A stretch of 31,136 nt of DNA from JAKJEP01 sp964580995 (lineage in GTDB: Bacteria; Planctomycetota; Phycisphaerae; Sedimentisphaerales; SM23-30), in assembly GCA_964580995.1 (NCBI GenBank), contig CAZOMV010000071.1, positions 1 through 31,136 of the forward strand, given 5' to 3'. Shown in pieces: positions 1 through 7,946 of the stretch. The stretch's first letter is position 1. Each line of letters starts with the position of its first letter. The position numbers and the translations under genes were made by a program. Under the pieces are notes generated by a model. It was not told the origin of the DNA and did no database searches. It was given only the letters and a program-made list of their open reading frames with translations.

Positions 1-112
1 ATCTTACCTAATCGTTAAATTTTACCAAAAATGCCCCTACATCTTACCCATATTCAATAAATTAACACGGTTATCGGACCTCATCCAAACCCATCCACCA
101 CGTAAAATAAGC

Positions 113-185
113 ACTTACATCAATTTCCCGTCCCTAAAAATAACGACTTACATCAATTTCTCAAAACCAAAAATAAAGACTTACA
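113..185. repeat. Degenerate 33-bp tandem repeat
   Basis: The heptamer ACTTACA begins at 113, 146 and 179, exactly 33 bases apart. Units 113-145 and 146-178 share ACTTACATCAATTTC, then an 8-base variable block, then AAAAATAA and a final G. The third copy decays after ACTTACA. An AT-rich echo of the unit end (GTAAAATAAGC) precedes the first copy. It lies downstream of the nfo stop, so it is not the nfo promoter. Its function is not known to me. The sequence to its left is at the window edge and shows no gene. Confidence 0.7.
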
Positions 186-205
186 AGCGACCAACGGGAG
201 CGTCG

Positions 206-1099
206 CTAGGGTAAAATGACCGCGGCGTGAGTGGTGCAGGCTAGCCTGCGCAAGGCAGCCAGGTTTAGCATATCATAGTCTTTTCCGCCCGGCGACCGCC
301 CCTTCGGCGTCTCCAGAATAAACGGGATATGCCGTAATCGCTTATCGGTAAGGAAATTACGAAACGCCTGTCTGCCAAGCCGGCCTTTGCCGATATGTTC
401 ATGCCGGTCCACATGGCTGCCCAGCTCGTTCTTGGAATCATTCACATGAATAACCCGTAACCTCTTAAATCCAATGATTTTATCAAACTTTTTCATCGTG
501 TTTTGATAGGCATCAGGATCACGAATATCGTAACCTGCTGCAAATACATGACATGTATCCAGACAAACGCCGACTCGGCCTGAATCTTCAATACCTTCAA
601 TAGTGGCCGCCAACTGTTCAAATGTACATCCCAAAGATGTTCCCTGCCCGGAAGTCGTTTCCAGCAAGATAGTTACAGACGATTTAATCTGGTCAAAAAC
701 CTGATTTATCGCCTGTGAAATCTTCCGCAAACCCTCAGCTTCACCCTGTCCCATATGCGATCCGGGATGAATCACCAGGTAATCCACGCCCAGCATGTCG
801 CATCGCCGGTACTCATCCAGCAGCGCACAAATGCTTTTTTCCAAAGTATTTACATCCGCAGCCGCCGGATTAATCAGATAGCTGCCGTGCACGATTAGGG
901 GGGTCAACCGGGTAATTTCCTTTGCCTTATCAAAGGCATCAATCTGAGCAGCCGTCAGCGGTAAATGCTTCCATTGCCGCTGGTTAGAGCAAAAAAACTG
1001 AACGGTTTGGCATCGCATTTTCCGGGCCTGGTACAGCGCCTGATCCAGCCCGCCGGCAATGGATTGATGTACGCCAAGAATCAATGGTTCTGTTTTCAT
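206..1099 (-). CDS. nfo: Endonuclease IV (deoxyribonuclease IV)
   Basis: This is an apurinic/apyrimidinic endonuclease of the Nfo/AP endonuclease 2 family, a metal-dependent TIM-barrel enzyme of base-excision repair in the cytoplasm. Family landmarks visible in order are the N-terminal LGVHQSIAGGLDQAL, LIVHGSYLINPA, YLVIHPGSH, ILLETTSGQG, VGVCLDTCHVFAAGYD, VIHVNDSKNELGSHVDRHEHIG and PFILETPKG, which supply the His/Glu/Asp metal ligands. With the chosen start the protein is 297 residues, close to the usual 280-300. The reading frame extends 19 codons further, to 1156, but that extension is hydrophobic and unlike the family, so I start at the ATG before KTEPLILGVHQS. That ATG has no clear Shine-Dalgarno sequence. 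The gene stands alone and is divergent from manA. Confidence 0.93.
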   Translation of the reverse strand: MKTEPLILGVHQSIAGGLDQALYQARKMRCQTVQFFCSNQRQWKHLPLTAAQIDAFDKAKEITRLTPLIVHGSYLINPAAADVNTLEKSICALLDEYRRCDMLGVDYLVIHPGSHMGQGEAEGLRKISQAINQVFDQIKSSVTILLETTSGQGTSLGCTFEQLAATIEGIEDSGRVGVCLDTCHVFAAGYDIRDPDAYQNTMKKFDKIIGFKRLRVIHVNDSKNELGSHVDRHEHIGKGRLGRQAFRNFLTDKRLRHIPFILETPKGRSPGGKDYDMLNLAALRRLACTTHAAVILP

Positions 1100-1180
1100 G
1101 CAAACGTAAAATATTATCGCAAAAGATGATAGAATCAAACACAAATTTCCGGCCATTTTCCTGAATGAAACATAATATAT

Positions 1181-1209
1181 ATTATAGGACGTTGGAAATC
1201 TGGTGGAAA
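1181..1209 (-). promoter_or_regulatory. Candidate sigma-70 promoter of nfo
   Basis: On the minus strand TTTCCA (1204-1209) is followed after 17 bases by a perfect TATAAT (1181-1186). Transcription would begin near 1174, about 75 bases before the preferred nfo start. A 14-bp AT palindrome (1172-1185) overlaps the -10 box and could be incidental in such AT-rich DNA. The rest of the 1100-1385 divergent gap shows no other convincing signal. Confidence 0.4.
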
Positions 1210-1385
1210 AATGGTTTAGATTAGAATGGACAGGCTAAATGATTGGATTTAGAATGTTTATGAGCAGGTATGGATTATAAGTCAAAACGAAATTCGTGGT
1301 GTTAAAGATGCAGAAAACACGTACAAATCATCAATAAACTGTGCCAAAACTGCATAAAACCAGAATAAAATTGAGGTAAAATCGA

Positions 1386-2429
1386 GTGTTTCCTGCAATT
1401 AAATGCCAACCAATCTTCATGGAACGACTCTGGGGCTCCGACCGGCTGCGTACCTTTTACGGCAAGGACCTCCCAGCCGGAAAACCCATCGGCGAAAGCT
1501 GGGAACTTTCAGATCTCCCGCAGGGACAGAGTGTTATGGACAATGGCCCGGCGGCAGGGCGGGACTTCCGCGAATTTCTGGACCGGTATGGGCAGGAATT
1601 CGGGTTCAGCAAAGAACAATGCACCCCCCCTTTCGGTTTGCTGATAAAGTTATTGGACGCTAGTCAAGTCCTTAGTGTGCAAGTACATCCGGATGATGCC
1701 GCCTGCCGGAAGTATCCCGGCGCCAGACTGAAAACCGAATGCTGGTATATTCTGGAAGCCGAGCCGGGTGCGGTTATTTATAAAGGCTTGAAAAAAGGCA
1801 TACTTAGAGAGGATGTTCGCCAGGCGGTACAGAATGGGAAACTGGCAGACCTGATGGAAGTATATAAGGTTCGCAAGGGTGATTTCCATTATCTCCCAGC
1901 CGGTACCATTCATGCCCTGGGGGCGGGGGTGATGGTTGCGGAAATACAGACACCCTCGGATACCACCTACCGGCTGTATGACTGGGGCCGAGTCGATGCA
2001 CAGGGCAAGAGCCGAGCCCTGCATATTGAGGAGGCATTGGATAGTATCCACTATACCTCTAGCCCCCCCACCGGTACCCCCCCTACCGCAGAAAAACCAA
2101 TAAATAATAAGTTATTTAACGGACGGTGTTTAGAAAAAATCACGGAACAGATGGGGAAAACGCAATTTTTGCTGGACTGTGAATATTTCAGCGTAACCCA
2201 CTTGTATATCGAGAATAAGAAACAGAGAGAATTTACCTGTGAATGTCCGGTGGTAATGATGATATTGTCGGGTAATGGTACGATTTCCTGTGGCGAAACG
2301 GATGAGAATCCTGTACAGTATCGCTCAGGAGATACGCTTTTATTGCCTGCCGATGGGCCGATGAGCCTCCAGTCCGAGGCGGCGGGCGAATGCCTGACTG
2401 CCTGTCTGGGGCCGGTAAAGGCTAAGTAA
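1386..2429 (+). CDS. manA: Mannose-6-phosphate isomerase, class I
   Basis: It interconverts fructose-6-phosphate and mannose-6-phosphate, the entry to GDP-mannose synthesis or the exit of mannose into glycolysis. The protein has 347 residues, the size of short bacterial ManA. Zinc-site motifs are QVHPDD (Gln99, His101), KTECWYIL (Glu118) and AGTIHALG (His176). The catalytic-loop region TYRLYDWGR holds Arg196. The start codon is GTG, supported by GAGGT at 1373-1377 with 8 bases of spacing and by the typical opening KCQPIFMERLWGSDRL. It is the first gene of a plus-strand series and the RluB-type gene follows after 27 bases. Two C7 runs (2063-2069 and 2077-2083) encode a Pro/Thr-rich linker around residues 226-236, before a cupin-like C-terminal part. 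Confidence 0.93.
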   Translation: MFPAIKCQPIFMERLWGSDRLRTFYGKDLPAGKPIGESWELSDLPQGQSVMDNGPAAGRDFREFLDRYGQEFGFSKEQCTPPFGLLIKLLDASQVLSVQVHPDDAACRKYPGARLKTECWYILEAEPGAVIYKGLKKGILREDVRQAVQNGKLADLMEVYKVRKGDFHYLPAGTIHALGAGVMVAEIQTPSDTTYRLYDWGRVDAQGKSRALHIEEALDSIHYTSSPPTGTPPTAEKPINNKLFNGRCLEKITEQMGKTQFLLDCEYFSVTHLYIENKKQREFTCECPVVMMILSGNGTISCGETDENPVQYRSGDTLLLPADGPMSLQSEAAGECLTACLGPVKAK

Positions 2430-2456
2430 GCTTCACAAAACAAGATACGGAGAAAT

Positions 2457-3242
2457 ATGGAACGATTGCAAAAAGTAATGGCAGCGGCGGGCATCGCCAG
2501 CCGGCGCGGCTGTGAAGAGATGATCCGCCAGGGACTGGTCGAGGTAAACGGCACCGTGGTGGACAAACTGCCGTTCCTGGTGGATCCGGAACATGACAAG
2601 ATTGTGGTGGAAGGCCGAAAGATCCGGACCGAATTTAAGGCGTATTACCTTTTGAACAAGCCGAAGAAGGTTCTGTGCACGAATTACGATCCCTCGGACC
2701 GCATGAAAGCGATTGATTTGATGAAGGGAATCAATGCGAAGGTGCGACTGTTTCCCATCGGGCGGCTGGACGCAGACTCACAGGGACTGCTGATCATGAC
2801 CAACGACGGGGAGCTGACAAATCTACTGACGCATCCAAGGTATGGAATTAGCAAGACTTATGTAGCCGATATCAGCGGCGCGCTGACGGGAGCAGAAATT
2901 GAAAAATTAAAGAAAGGGATCTGGTTGTCGGAGGGGAAGGCCCATACCGAGCGGATTAAAGTCTTGCAGCGGAGTGCCAAGCATACCCTGCTGGAGATTG
3001 ATTTGCGGGAAGGGCGAAACCGTCAGATCCGCCGGATGCTGGCGCAGTTGGGGCATCCGGTGCGGCAATTAACGCGAACCCGGATCGGGAATCTGACAAT
3101 GCGGGGATTGGGGCCAGGGAATTTTCGGCCCTTGACCAGTGCAGAGATTAAGTCCCTTCGTCGGCTAGCGGAGCCGCCACAAAGCAAGCCAAAAAGCGGC
3201 TCAGGAAAAATAAAACTATTAAAAACAAAAAATAAAAGTTGA
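2457..3242 (+). CDS. rluB: Pseudouridine synthase, RluB/RsuA family
   Basis: This enzyme isomerises a uridine of rRNA to pseudouridine. An S4 RNA-binding domain occupies about residues 1-48 (LQKVMAAAGIASRRGCEEMI, then VEVNGTVV). The catalytic domain follows, with the hallmark GRLDADSQGLLIMTNDG in which Asp105 is the expected nucleophile. Later motifs are GISKTYVADISG and the RNA-contacting EGRNRQIRRMLAQLGHPV. The length of 261 residues and a basic tail fit RluB, which acts on 23S helix 89 in model bacteria, but RsuA or RluE activity cannot be excluded from sequence. An ACGGAG-type ribosome site sits 6-8 bases before the ATG. It lies between manA (27-base gap) and the SPOR lipoprotein (32-base gap), consistent with one transcript. 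Confidence 0.9.
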   Translation: MERLQKVMAAAGIASRRGCEEMIRQGLVEVNGTVVDKLPFLVDPEHDKIVVEGRKIRTEFKAYYLLNKPKKVLCTNYDPSDRMKAIDLMKGINAKVRLFPIGRLDADSQGLLIMTNDGELTNLLTHPRYGISKTYVADISGALTGAEIEKLKKGIWLSEGKAHTERIKVLQRSAKHTLLEIDLREGRNRQIRRMLAQLGHPVRQLTRTRIGNLTMRGLGPGNFRPLTSAEIKSLRRLAEPPQSKPKSGSGKIKLLKTKNKS

Positions 3243-3274
3243 GGTGTACAGTGCACACCCTACAGGTTCTAAAG

Positions 3275-4084
3275 ATGCGGAACTCTATAATAATTTTATT
3301 GATGGTTTTGATGGAATGGTGCGTAAGCGGCTGCATGCAGCCGGTGAATCCGCAAGGGCGGGCGTTGCTGGTGACGGCACGTCAGCAATATGGAAAAAAT
3401 GATTATCTGATGTGCAGCAACACGCTTACTAAATTTTTGCAAGATTATGGGCGGACGCAGGAGGCGGGCGAGGCGTGGTATCTGCGTGGGTTGTGCCATC
3501 GGGAAATGGGGACCGGTAAGGAAACCGAGGCGCGGGCGGATTTTGAGAAGGCGCTGGAAAAAAGCCGGGATGCCGGAATCCAAGCTTTGTCACATGTGGC
3601 TTTGGGGCATATGAGTTATGAAAAGGTTCCGCCCGATTTGCCGGGAGCTATTAATCATTACGAAAAAGCCCTGAAAGGGCTGAAAGATGAACCGCCCAAA
3701 GATGTAGCCTTGTATCGCCTGGCGGTGTCGCTGCAACGGATAGGGAAATGGTCGGATGCAGACCGGTATTTATCTCGTTGTTTCGATACGTTTCCGAATT
3801 CCTCCTTCGCTTCTTATGCCCGCAATCAGTTCGGCTCGAAAATGTTTCGGATTCAGGTGGCAGCGTTGAGTGATTTGCGAAATGCCCAGAAGAAGATTCA
3901 GGATTTGCAGGGGACGGGATGGAAGGCGGACTGGACAGCCTTCCAAAAACCTGATGGGAAGATGTTGTATCAGGTGCGCGTAGGGCAATATCCAGATTAC
4001 GCACAGGCCCAAAAGGCTTTGGCGAGTTTGATTAAGGTGGAGCCGCAGGCGGAGATTGTGGCGGCCAGTTCGGTACAAAAATAA
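3275..4084 (+). CDS. TPR and SPOR-domain lipoprotein
   Basis: This is a 269-residue envelope protein. The N-terminus MRNSIIILLMVLMEWCVSGC is a lipoprotein signal with lipobox VSGC and lipidated Cys20. Residues about 30-185 form TPR-like helix pairs (AWYLRGLCHREMG, ALSHVALGHMSYE, ALYRLAVSLQRIGKWSDADRYL). About residues 190-262 form a SPOR fold (FRIQVAALSDLRNAQKKI, then YQVRVGQYPDYAQAQKAL), a domain that binds denuded septal peptidoglycan in known cases. The frame opens at a TTG at 3239, and a GTG at 3251 has a GAGGTG ahead of it. I prefer the ATG at 3275 because it gives a clean lipoprotein signal, though the start is not certain. A role at the division site or in envelope assembly is an inference from SPOR. 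Confidence 0.82.
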   Translation: MRNSIIILLMVLMEWCVSGCMQPVNPQGRALLVTARQQYGKNDYLMCSNTLTKFLQDYGRTQEAGEAWYLRGLCHREMGTGKETEARADFEKALEKSRDAGIQALSHVALGHMSYEKVPPDLPGAINHYEKALKGLKDEPPKDVALYRLAVSLQRIGKWSDADRYLSRCFDTFPNSSFASYARNQFGSKMFRIQVAALSDLRNAQKKIQDLQGTGWKADWTAFQKPDGKMLYQVRVGQYPDYAQAQKALASLIKVEPQAEIVAASSVQK

Positions 4085-4212
4085 TAAAAAAGCAAAATGA
4101 TATAAAACATTGGCTTTGACCCCCTCCCGCACGGTTAGGGCCTGGATAAACAAGATAAATAATTGCATAATCCCGTAAGAGTACTCGGGACATGTTCGGG
4201 AAGTAAAGATGG

Positions 4213-4232
4213 ATTCCCGCCTGTGCGGGAAT
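4213..4232. repeat. Palindromic VIPAQAGI-type repeat element
   Basis: ATTCCCGC, the loop CTGT and GCGGGAAT form a perfect 8-bp stem with a 4-base loop. The flanks GATGG and GACA also match the dispersed repeat whose translation reads VIPAQAGI in many unrelated bacterial genomes. It lies in the 164-base gap between the SPOR lipoprotein and the SIS isomerase. Another short hairpin (TCCCG pairing with CGGGA, about 4172-4191) sits just upstream. There is no T-tract, so it is not an intrinsic terminator, but it may affect message stability. Only this copy is seen here. Confidence 0.6.
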
Positions 4233-4248
4233 GACAATTTGAGGAAAG

Positions 4249-4938
4249 ATGGCAAAGATGGCGAAGCGAGAAACGAGAGGTGGCACTCCCCTACCGCCGC
4301 AGGTTGTTGAGGTTGTGGATGAGATGCTGGGCCGGTTTGGATTTCTGAAGGCGGCGCGGGAGGAGCTGGAGAAGAGTTACCGGGCGATTGTGAAGACGTA
4401 TGAGGCGGGCGGAATATTTTATTTGTGCGGCAACGGGGGCAGTTTCGCGGACGCGATTCATATCAAGGGGGAACTGGCCAAGAGTTTCATGATCCGACGT
4501 TCGCTAAGCGGCGGGCCAGTCTATGAGGCATTGAAAGAAACGGCGGAGGGCCGGGATTTGATTGCGAAACTAGAGCCGGGCTTTCCGGTGGTAGTGCTGG
4601 GGGAATCGCACAGCATTCGCAGCGCGTATGAAAATGACCGCGACCCGGTGTATAGCTATGCACAGGAACTGCTTTCGTTTGCGGGGCATGGGTGGCCGGG
4701 GGTGCTGATGGGGATCAGTACCAGCGGGAACGCGAAAAATGTGGCGGCGGCGATGCATCTGGCGAAGGCGTGCGGGTTTACGACGATCGGATTCACGGGG
4801 CCGGGCGGCGGACGGCTGGCGGAGATCGCGGATATCGCCTGGCGGGTGCCGGGGAAAAACACGCCGGAAATTCAGGAGAATCAGGTGGTGCTGTACCATT
4901 CGCTATGCCGGATGGTGGAAGGGCATTTTTTTGGGTGA
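4249..4938 (+). CDS. gmhA: SIS-domain phosphosugar isomerase, GmhA-like
   Basis: This resembles sedoheptulose-7-phosphate isomerase, the first step of ADP-heptose synthesis. The SIS sugar-phosphate site appears as LCGNGGSFADAIH (60-71) and MGISTSGNAKNV (154-164). All four zinc/catalytic positions of E. coli GmhA (His61, Glu65, Gln172, His180) have equivalents at His71, Glu75, Gln209 and His217 with identical internal spacing. At 229 residues it is longer than the usual 190-200, mainly from an N-terminal extension and the 82-125 insert. GAGGAAAG ends directly before the first ATG, a tight spacing; a second ATG at 4258 is possible. The DUF3524 glycosyltransferase follows after 28 bases. No other heptose genes are in view, so the exact substrate is inferred. 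Confidence 0.78.
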   Translation: MAKMAKRETRGGTPLPPQVVEVVDEMLGRFGFLKAAREELEKSYRAIVKTYEAGGIFYLCGNGGSFADAIHIKGELAKSFMIRRSLSGGPVYEALKETAEGRDLIAKLEPGFPVVVLGESHSIRSAYENDRDPVYSYAQELLSFAGHGWPGVLMGISTSGNAKNVAAAMHLAKACGFTTIGFTGPGGGRLAEIADIAWRVPGKNTPEIQENQVVLYHSLCRMVEGHFFG

Positions 4939-4966
4939 GTTTCCTTTTTGTGAATAAGGTTTTTCG

Positions 4967-6067
4967 TTGCATATAGTTGCGTTAGAAGCGTATGATGGGG
5001 GTAGTCATGGGCGATTTCTGGACGGGCTGATTTCGCAGAGCCGGCATACATACAGCCGGGTGAGTTTGCCGGCGCGGAAATGGAAATGGCGGATGCGGGG
5101 TTCGGCGATCTATTTCGCGGAACAGTTGGCGGAATTTGCGAAGCAACCAGATCTGATTTTTACCTCGGATATGACGAATCTGGCGGAGCTACGGGCGCTG
5201 CTGCCGGAGCCCTGGCAGCCGGTGCCGGCGGTATGTTATTTTCACGAAAACCAGTTAACCTACCCTCTACCGGATGAATCGCAACGGGACTATCAATATG
5301 GTTTTACGAATATCACCAGTTGTCTGGCGGCGGACGAGGTGTGGTTTAATTCGAATTATCATTACCGGAGTTTTGTGGATGCGGCGGACGGGCTGTTTCG
5401 GAAGATGCCGGATTATTTGCCCCGACAGGCAGTGCAGAGGATTCGGGAGAAATCGCGGGTGATGCCGTTGGGGCTGGCTGGGGAGTTGTTCCGGGGTGAG
5501 CGGGTCGGCGGGAGACGCCACCCCCCTACTGTTTTATGGAACCATCGCTGGGAGTATGATAAGAATCCGGATGAGTTTTTTGAGGTGCTGTTCGATCTGG
5601 ACCGGGCAGGCGTTGACTTTCGCCTGATCGTGGCGGGGGAAAATTTTCGGGAAGCACCGCCGATTTTTTCGGCAGCCCGGCAAGTGCTGGCTGGAAAGAT
5701 CGTTCATTTCGGTTACGCGTCGGATTATCGCGAGTATTTGCGGCTATTGGGGCAGGCGGATATAGTTGCTTCGACGTCGGTGCATGAGTTTTTCGGATTA
5801 TCGGTGTTGGAAGCGATTGCCGCAGGGTGTTATCCGTTGCTACCGGGGCGGCTGAGTTATCCGGAATTGATCCCATCTGTTTTGCACGGGCAGCATCTGT
5901 ACCGGGATCGAGCCGACCTGGCGGGGAAATTAACGGGACTACTACAGAATGGCGTATCCCCCCTATCGGCGATTTTGACGGAAACGGTGGAACAATATCG
6001 CTGGGAAAAGGTTGTAGTTCGATATGATGAGGAGTTTGAGCGGGTGGCAAAGGTACAGTCAAAATAG
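4967..6067 (+). CDS. DUF3524 glycosyltransferase, QTMAN-like (tRNA-queuosine mannosyltransferase family)
   Basis: This GT-B-fold glycosyltransferase has 366 residues. The N-terminal half is the DUF3524 domain, with near-diagnostic blocks ALEAYDGGSHGRFLDGL, SLPARKWKWRMRGSA, LIFTSDMTNLAELRALLP, YFHENQLTYPLP, RDYQYGFTNITSCLAADEVW and FNSNYHYRSF. The C-terminal half is a GT4-like nucleotide-sugar domain (TVLWNHRWEYDKNP, VHFGYASDYREYL, STSVHEFFGLSVLEAIAAGC). The characterised animal member, QTMAN (formerly GTDC1), adds mannose from GDP-mannose to queuosine in tRNA-Asp. The bacterial activity is inferred from similarity. Translation starts at TTG, with AAGGT six bases upstream. The presence of manA at the head of the same gene series fits a mannose donor. 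Two C-run motifs (5521 and 5958) fall within the gene. Confidence 0.8.
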   Translation: MHIVALEAYDGGSHGRFLDGLISQSRHTYSRVSLPARKWKWRMRGSAIYFAEQLAEFAKQPDLIFTSDMTNLAELRALLPEPWQPVPAVCYFHENQLTYPLPDESQRDYQYGFTNITSCLAADEVWFNSNYHYRSFVDAADGLFRKMPDYLPRQAVQRIREKSRVMPLGLAGELFRGERVGGRRHPPTVLWNHRWEYDKNPDEFFEVLFDLDRAGVDFRLIVAGENFREAPPIFSAARQVLAGKIVHFGYASDYREYLRLLGQADIVASTSVHEFFGLSVLEAIAAGCYPLLPGRLSYPELIPSVLHGQHLYRDRADLAGKLTGLLQNGVSPLSAILTETVEQYRWEKVVVRYDEEFERVAKVQSK

Positions 6068-6106
6068 CTGCGGCACAATTACGATGCTACGTGGTACATT
6101 TGACTA

Positions 6107-7342
6107 TCAGTTGGTTTTCCGGTGTTGGGTGAGCCAGCGGCGGGTCCAAGTTTCGGCCTGGGATTTGGTTTTGACCTGGTTTTCGAGCTGGGCTAGGTAG
6201 AGTTCTTCGACGAGTTGGCCGAAGCTGGGACCGGGGTGGGCACCGAGTCGGATCAGGTCGTGGCCGTCGAGCAGGTGAGGAGGGCTGATGGGTTCGTCAC
6301 CGAGCTGGCGGATTTGCCGCTGGAGACGGCGTAAGGGGGAGAGATCCTGATTTTGGGCGTTGAGATAGCAGCGGACTAATTGCAGCAAGGGTTCATAGAG
6401 GGGTTCGGCGAGCCATTTTTTGAGCGGGCCGCGGGAGAGGGGGATCGCCTCCAGCAGTTTTGGGTAGCTGTCCACCAGCCAGACGGTGTGTTTGCGGATA
6501 TCATTGCTGGTTTTAAGATGGCGGCAGAAATCGTTGATCTGTTGGGGAGAACAGATGGCCAGGAAAGCGGAGAGAGCCAGGGGAAAACTGCAGCGAGCGG
6601 GAAGCTGGTCCAGAATCTTTATGCCGGTCTTGATAACATGGGAATCCAAATTCGGAAAGAATACTTCCAAAAGGCCACTTTCCTGCGTCAATTGCACCCC
6701 CCGAACCCGGTGCGGGTCGATGAGGATTTTTTCGAATTCAGCGGCGATGCGTTCTTCGCTGATGCGGGCGAGGCTGGGGGCGTGGCGGCGGATGGCGAGC
6801 CAAGTGTCGTTGTCGATTTGAAAATTGAAACGGCAGGCGAAGCGAACGGCCCGGAGCATCCGCAGATGATCTTCGGCGAAACGCAGGGCGGGGTCGCCGA
6901 TGGCGCGAATCAGGCCGATGCGGAGGTCGGTCTGCCCCCCCACGTAGTCGATGACCTGTTTGGCGAGCGGATCGTAAAACATGCCGTTGATGGTGAAGTC
7001 GCGGCGTTCGGCGTCATGGCGGGCATCGGTGAATACCACCCGTTCGGGGCGGCGGCCATCGGAATAGTCGGCATCGCTGCGGAAAGTGGCGACCTCGACC
7101 TGGCGGCCGCCGGCGAGGACGACTACCACGCCGAACTGAGCGCCGACGGTGAGGGTGCGGGGGAAGAGCCGGGTGATGGTATCGGGGACGGCATTGGTGG
7201 CGACGTCGTAGTCGTGGGGAATTTTGCCCAGGAGCATGTCGCGGACGCAGCCGCCGGCGAGGAGGGCCTGATAGCCTTCCTGACGCAAACGCCGGATGAT
7301 TTGCAGGACGACCTGTTTGGCGGGCAGCGGTTTGGTTTTCAT
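6107..7342 (-). CDS. tRNA CCA-adding / poly(A) polymerase family nucleotidyltransferase
   Basis: This is a class II nucleotidyltransferase of the CCA/PcnB family, 411 residues, cytoplasmic. The catalytic head is visible as LAGGCVRDMLLGKIPHDYDV, with the GG pair at 30-31 and the metal-binding Asp44 and Asp46. Then come RRDFTINGMFYDP and DHLRMLRAVRFACRFNF, the template-nucleotide and RNA-contact regions. The C-terminal third is helical and divergent. The family either adds CCA to tRNA 3' ends or polyadenylates RNA, and sequence alone does not settle which. The basic C-terminal tail of classical PcnB is absent, leaning towards CCA addition. Its ATG shares one base with the rsmD stop (TAATG at 7340-7344), so translation is probably coupled. 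It converges on the DUF3524 gene with a 39-base gap and no obvious terminator. Confidence 0.88.
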   Translation of the reverse strand: MKTKPLPAKQVVLQIIRRLRQEGYQALLAGGCVRDMLLGKIPHDYDVATNAVPDTITRLFPRTLTVGAQFGVVVVLAGGRQVEVATFRSDADYSDGRRPERVVFTDARHDAERRDFTINGMFYDPLAKQVIDYVGGQTDLRIGLIRAIGDPALRFAEDHLRMLRAVRFACRFNFQIDNDTWLAIRRHAPSLARISEERIAAEFEKILIDPHRVRGVQLTQESGLLEVFFPNLDSHVIKTGIKILDQLPARCSFPLALSAFLAICSPQQINDFCRHLKTSNDIRKHTVWLVDSYPKLLEAIPLSRGPLKKWLAEPLYEPLLQLVRCYLNAQNQDLSPLRRLQRQIRQLGDEPISPPHLLDGHDLIRLGAHPGPSFGQLVEELYLAQLENQVKTKSQAETWTRRWLTQHRKTN

Positions 7343-7941
7343 TATACCCCCCCGCCGCCAGCGATGTTTTTGAAAAAGGTGAGGGCCATGCTGCCGTATT
7401 CGCGGCGATCGTGCAGATACAGGGTGTTATAGGCGGGCAAGAGTTCGGAATGTTTATCGTGGCGGACTACGACGAGGGCGAGAGGAGCGACTTGGCCGGA
7501 GATTTTTATCAGCAATTTGCCAAGGTCGGAATCGAGGTTGGTTTTGCGGGAGAAGATATAGGGCGGATCGACGAAGACCAGATCGCAGCGGTCGGGATCG
7601 TCGGGCAGGCGGTTTTTGCTGCCGGGGATGCCGTAACGGAAGACGTCGGTAAGGATGAGAGTGGCCTGGTCGTGGAATCGCAGTTTTTCGATATTTTGCC
7701 GGGCGCGTTTGATGGCGTCGTGGTCTTTGTCCACCATGATGGCGTGGCGGGCGCCGCGGCTGAGGGCTTCCAGACCGAGCGAACCGGTGCCGCAGAAGAG
7801 GTCGGCTACGACGGCGTCCTGTACGTCGGAGACCAGAATCGCAAAAAGAGATTCCTTGACCCGGTCCGTGATCGGACGGGTGGTCAAGTCACGCGGTGGT
7901 AACAGAATCATCCGCGCTTTGGAACCGGCAATAATTCTCAT
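7342..7941 (-). CDS. rsmD: 16S rRNA (guanine-966 N2)-methyltransferase RsmD
   Basis: It methylates G966 of 16S rRNA using S-adenosylmethionine. The protein has 199 residues, standard for RsmD. Recognised blocks are MRIIAGSKAR at the start, RPITDRVKESLFAIL, SAM motif I ADLFCGTGSLGLEALSRGA (46-64), and the N2-methyltransferase signature DPPY at 125-128. It starts only 5 bases after the stop of the giant LEPR protein and ends in a TAATG overlap with the CCA-family gene. Neither an independent promoter nor a strong ribosome site is evident ahead of it, so it may depend on read-through from the giant gene. Confidence 0.92.
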   Translation of the reverse strand: MRIIAGSKARMILLPPRDLTTRPITDRVKESLFAILVSDVQDAVVADLFCGTGSLGLEALSRGARHAIMVDKDHDAIKRARQNIEKLRFHDQATLILTDVFRYGIPGSKNRLPDDPDRCDLVFVDPPYIFSRKTNLDSDLGKLLIKISGQVAPLALVVVRHDKHSELLPAYNTLYLHDRREYGSMALTFFKNIAGGGGV

Positions 7942-7946
7942 GCAAT

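Noticed and set aside
113..185. Possible CRISPR array
   Set aside because: Only two and a third units, no conserved 30-base repeat with unique spacers, and no cas genes.
6056..6106. AGTCAAA/TTTGACT inverted repeat in the convergent gap as a bidirectional terminator
   Set aside because: The 7-base arms are 37 bases apart with no GC-rich stem or T-tract, so a terminator call is not supported.
6380..7432. 350-codon plus-strand open frame
   Set aside because: It lies antisense to the CCA-family gene and rsmD, whose motifs are unmistakable; the product is Gly/Ala/Asp-rich with no family features.
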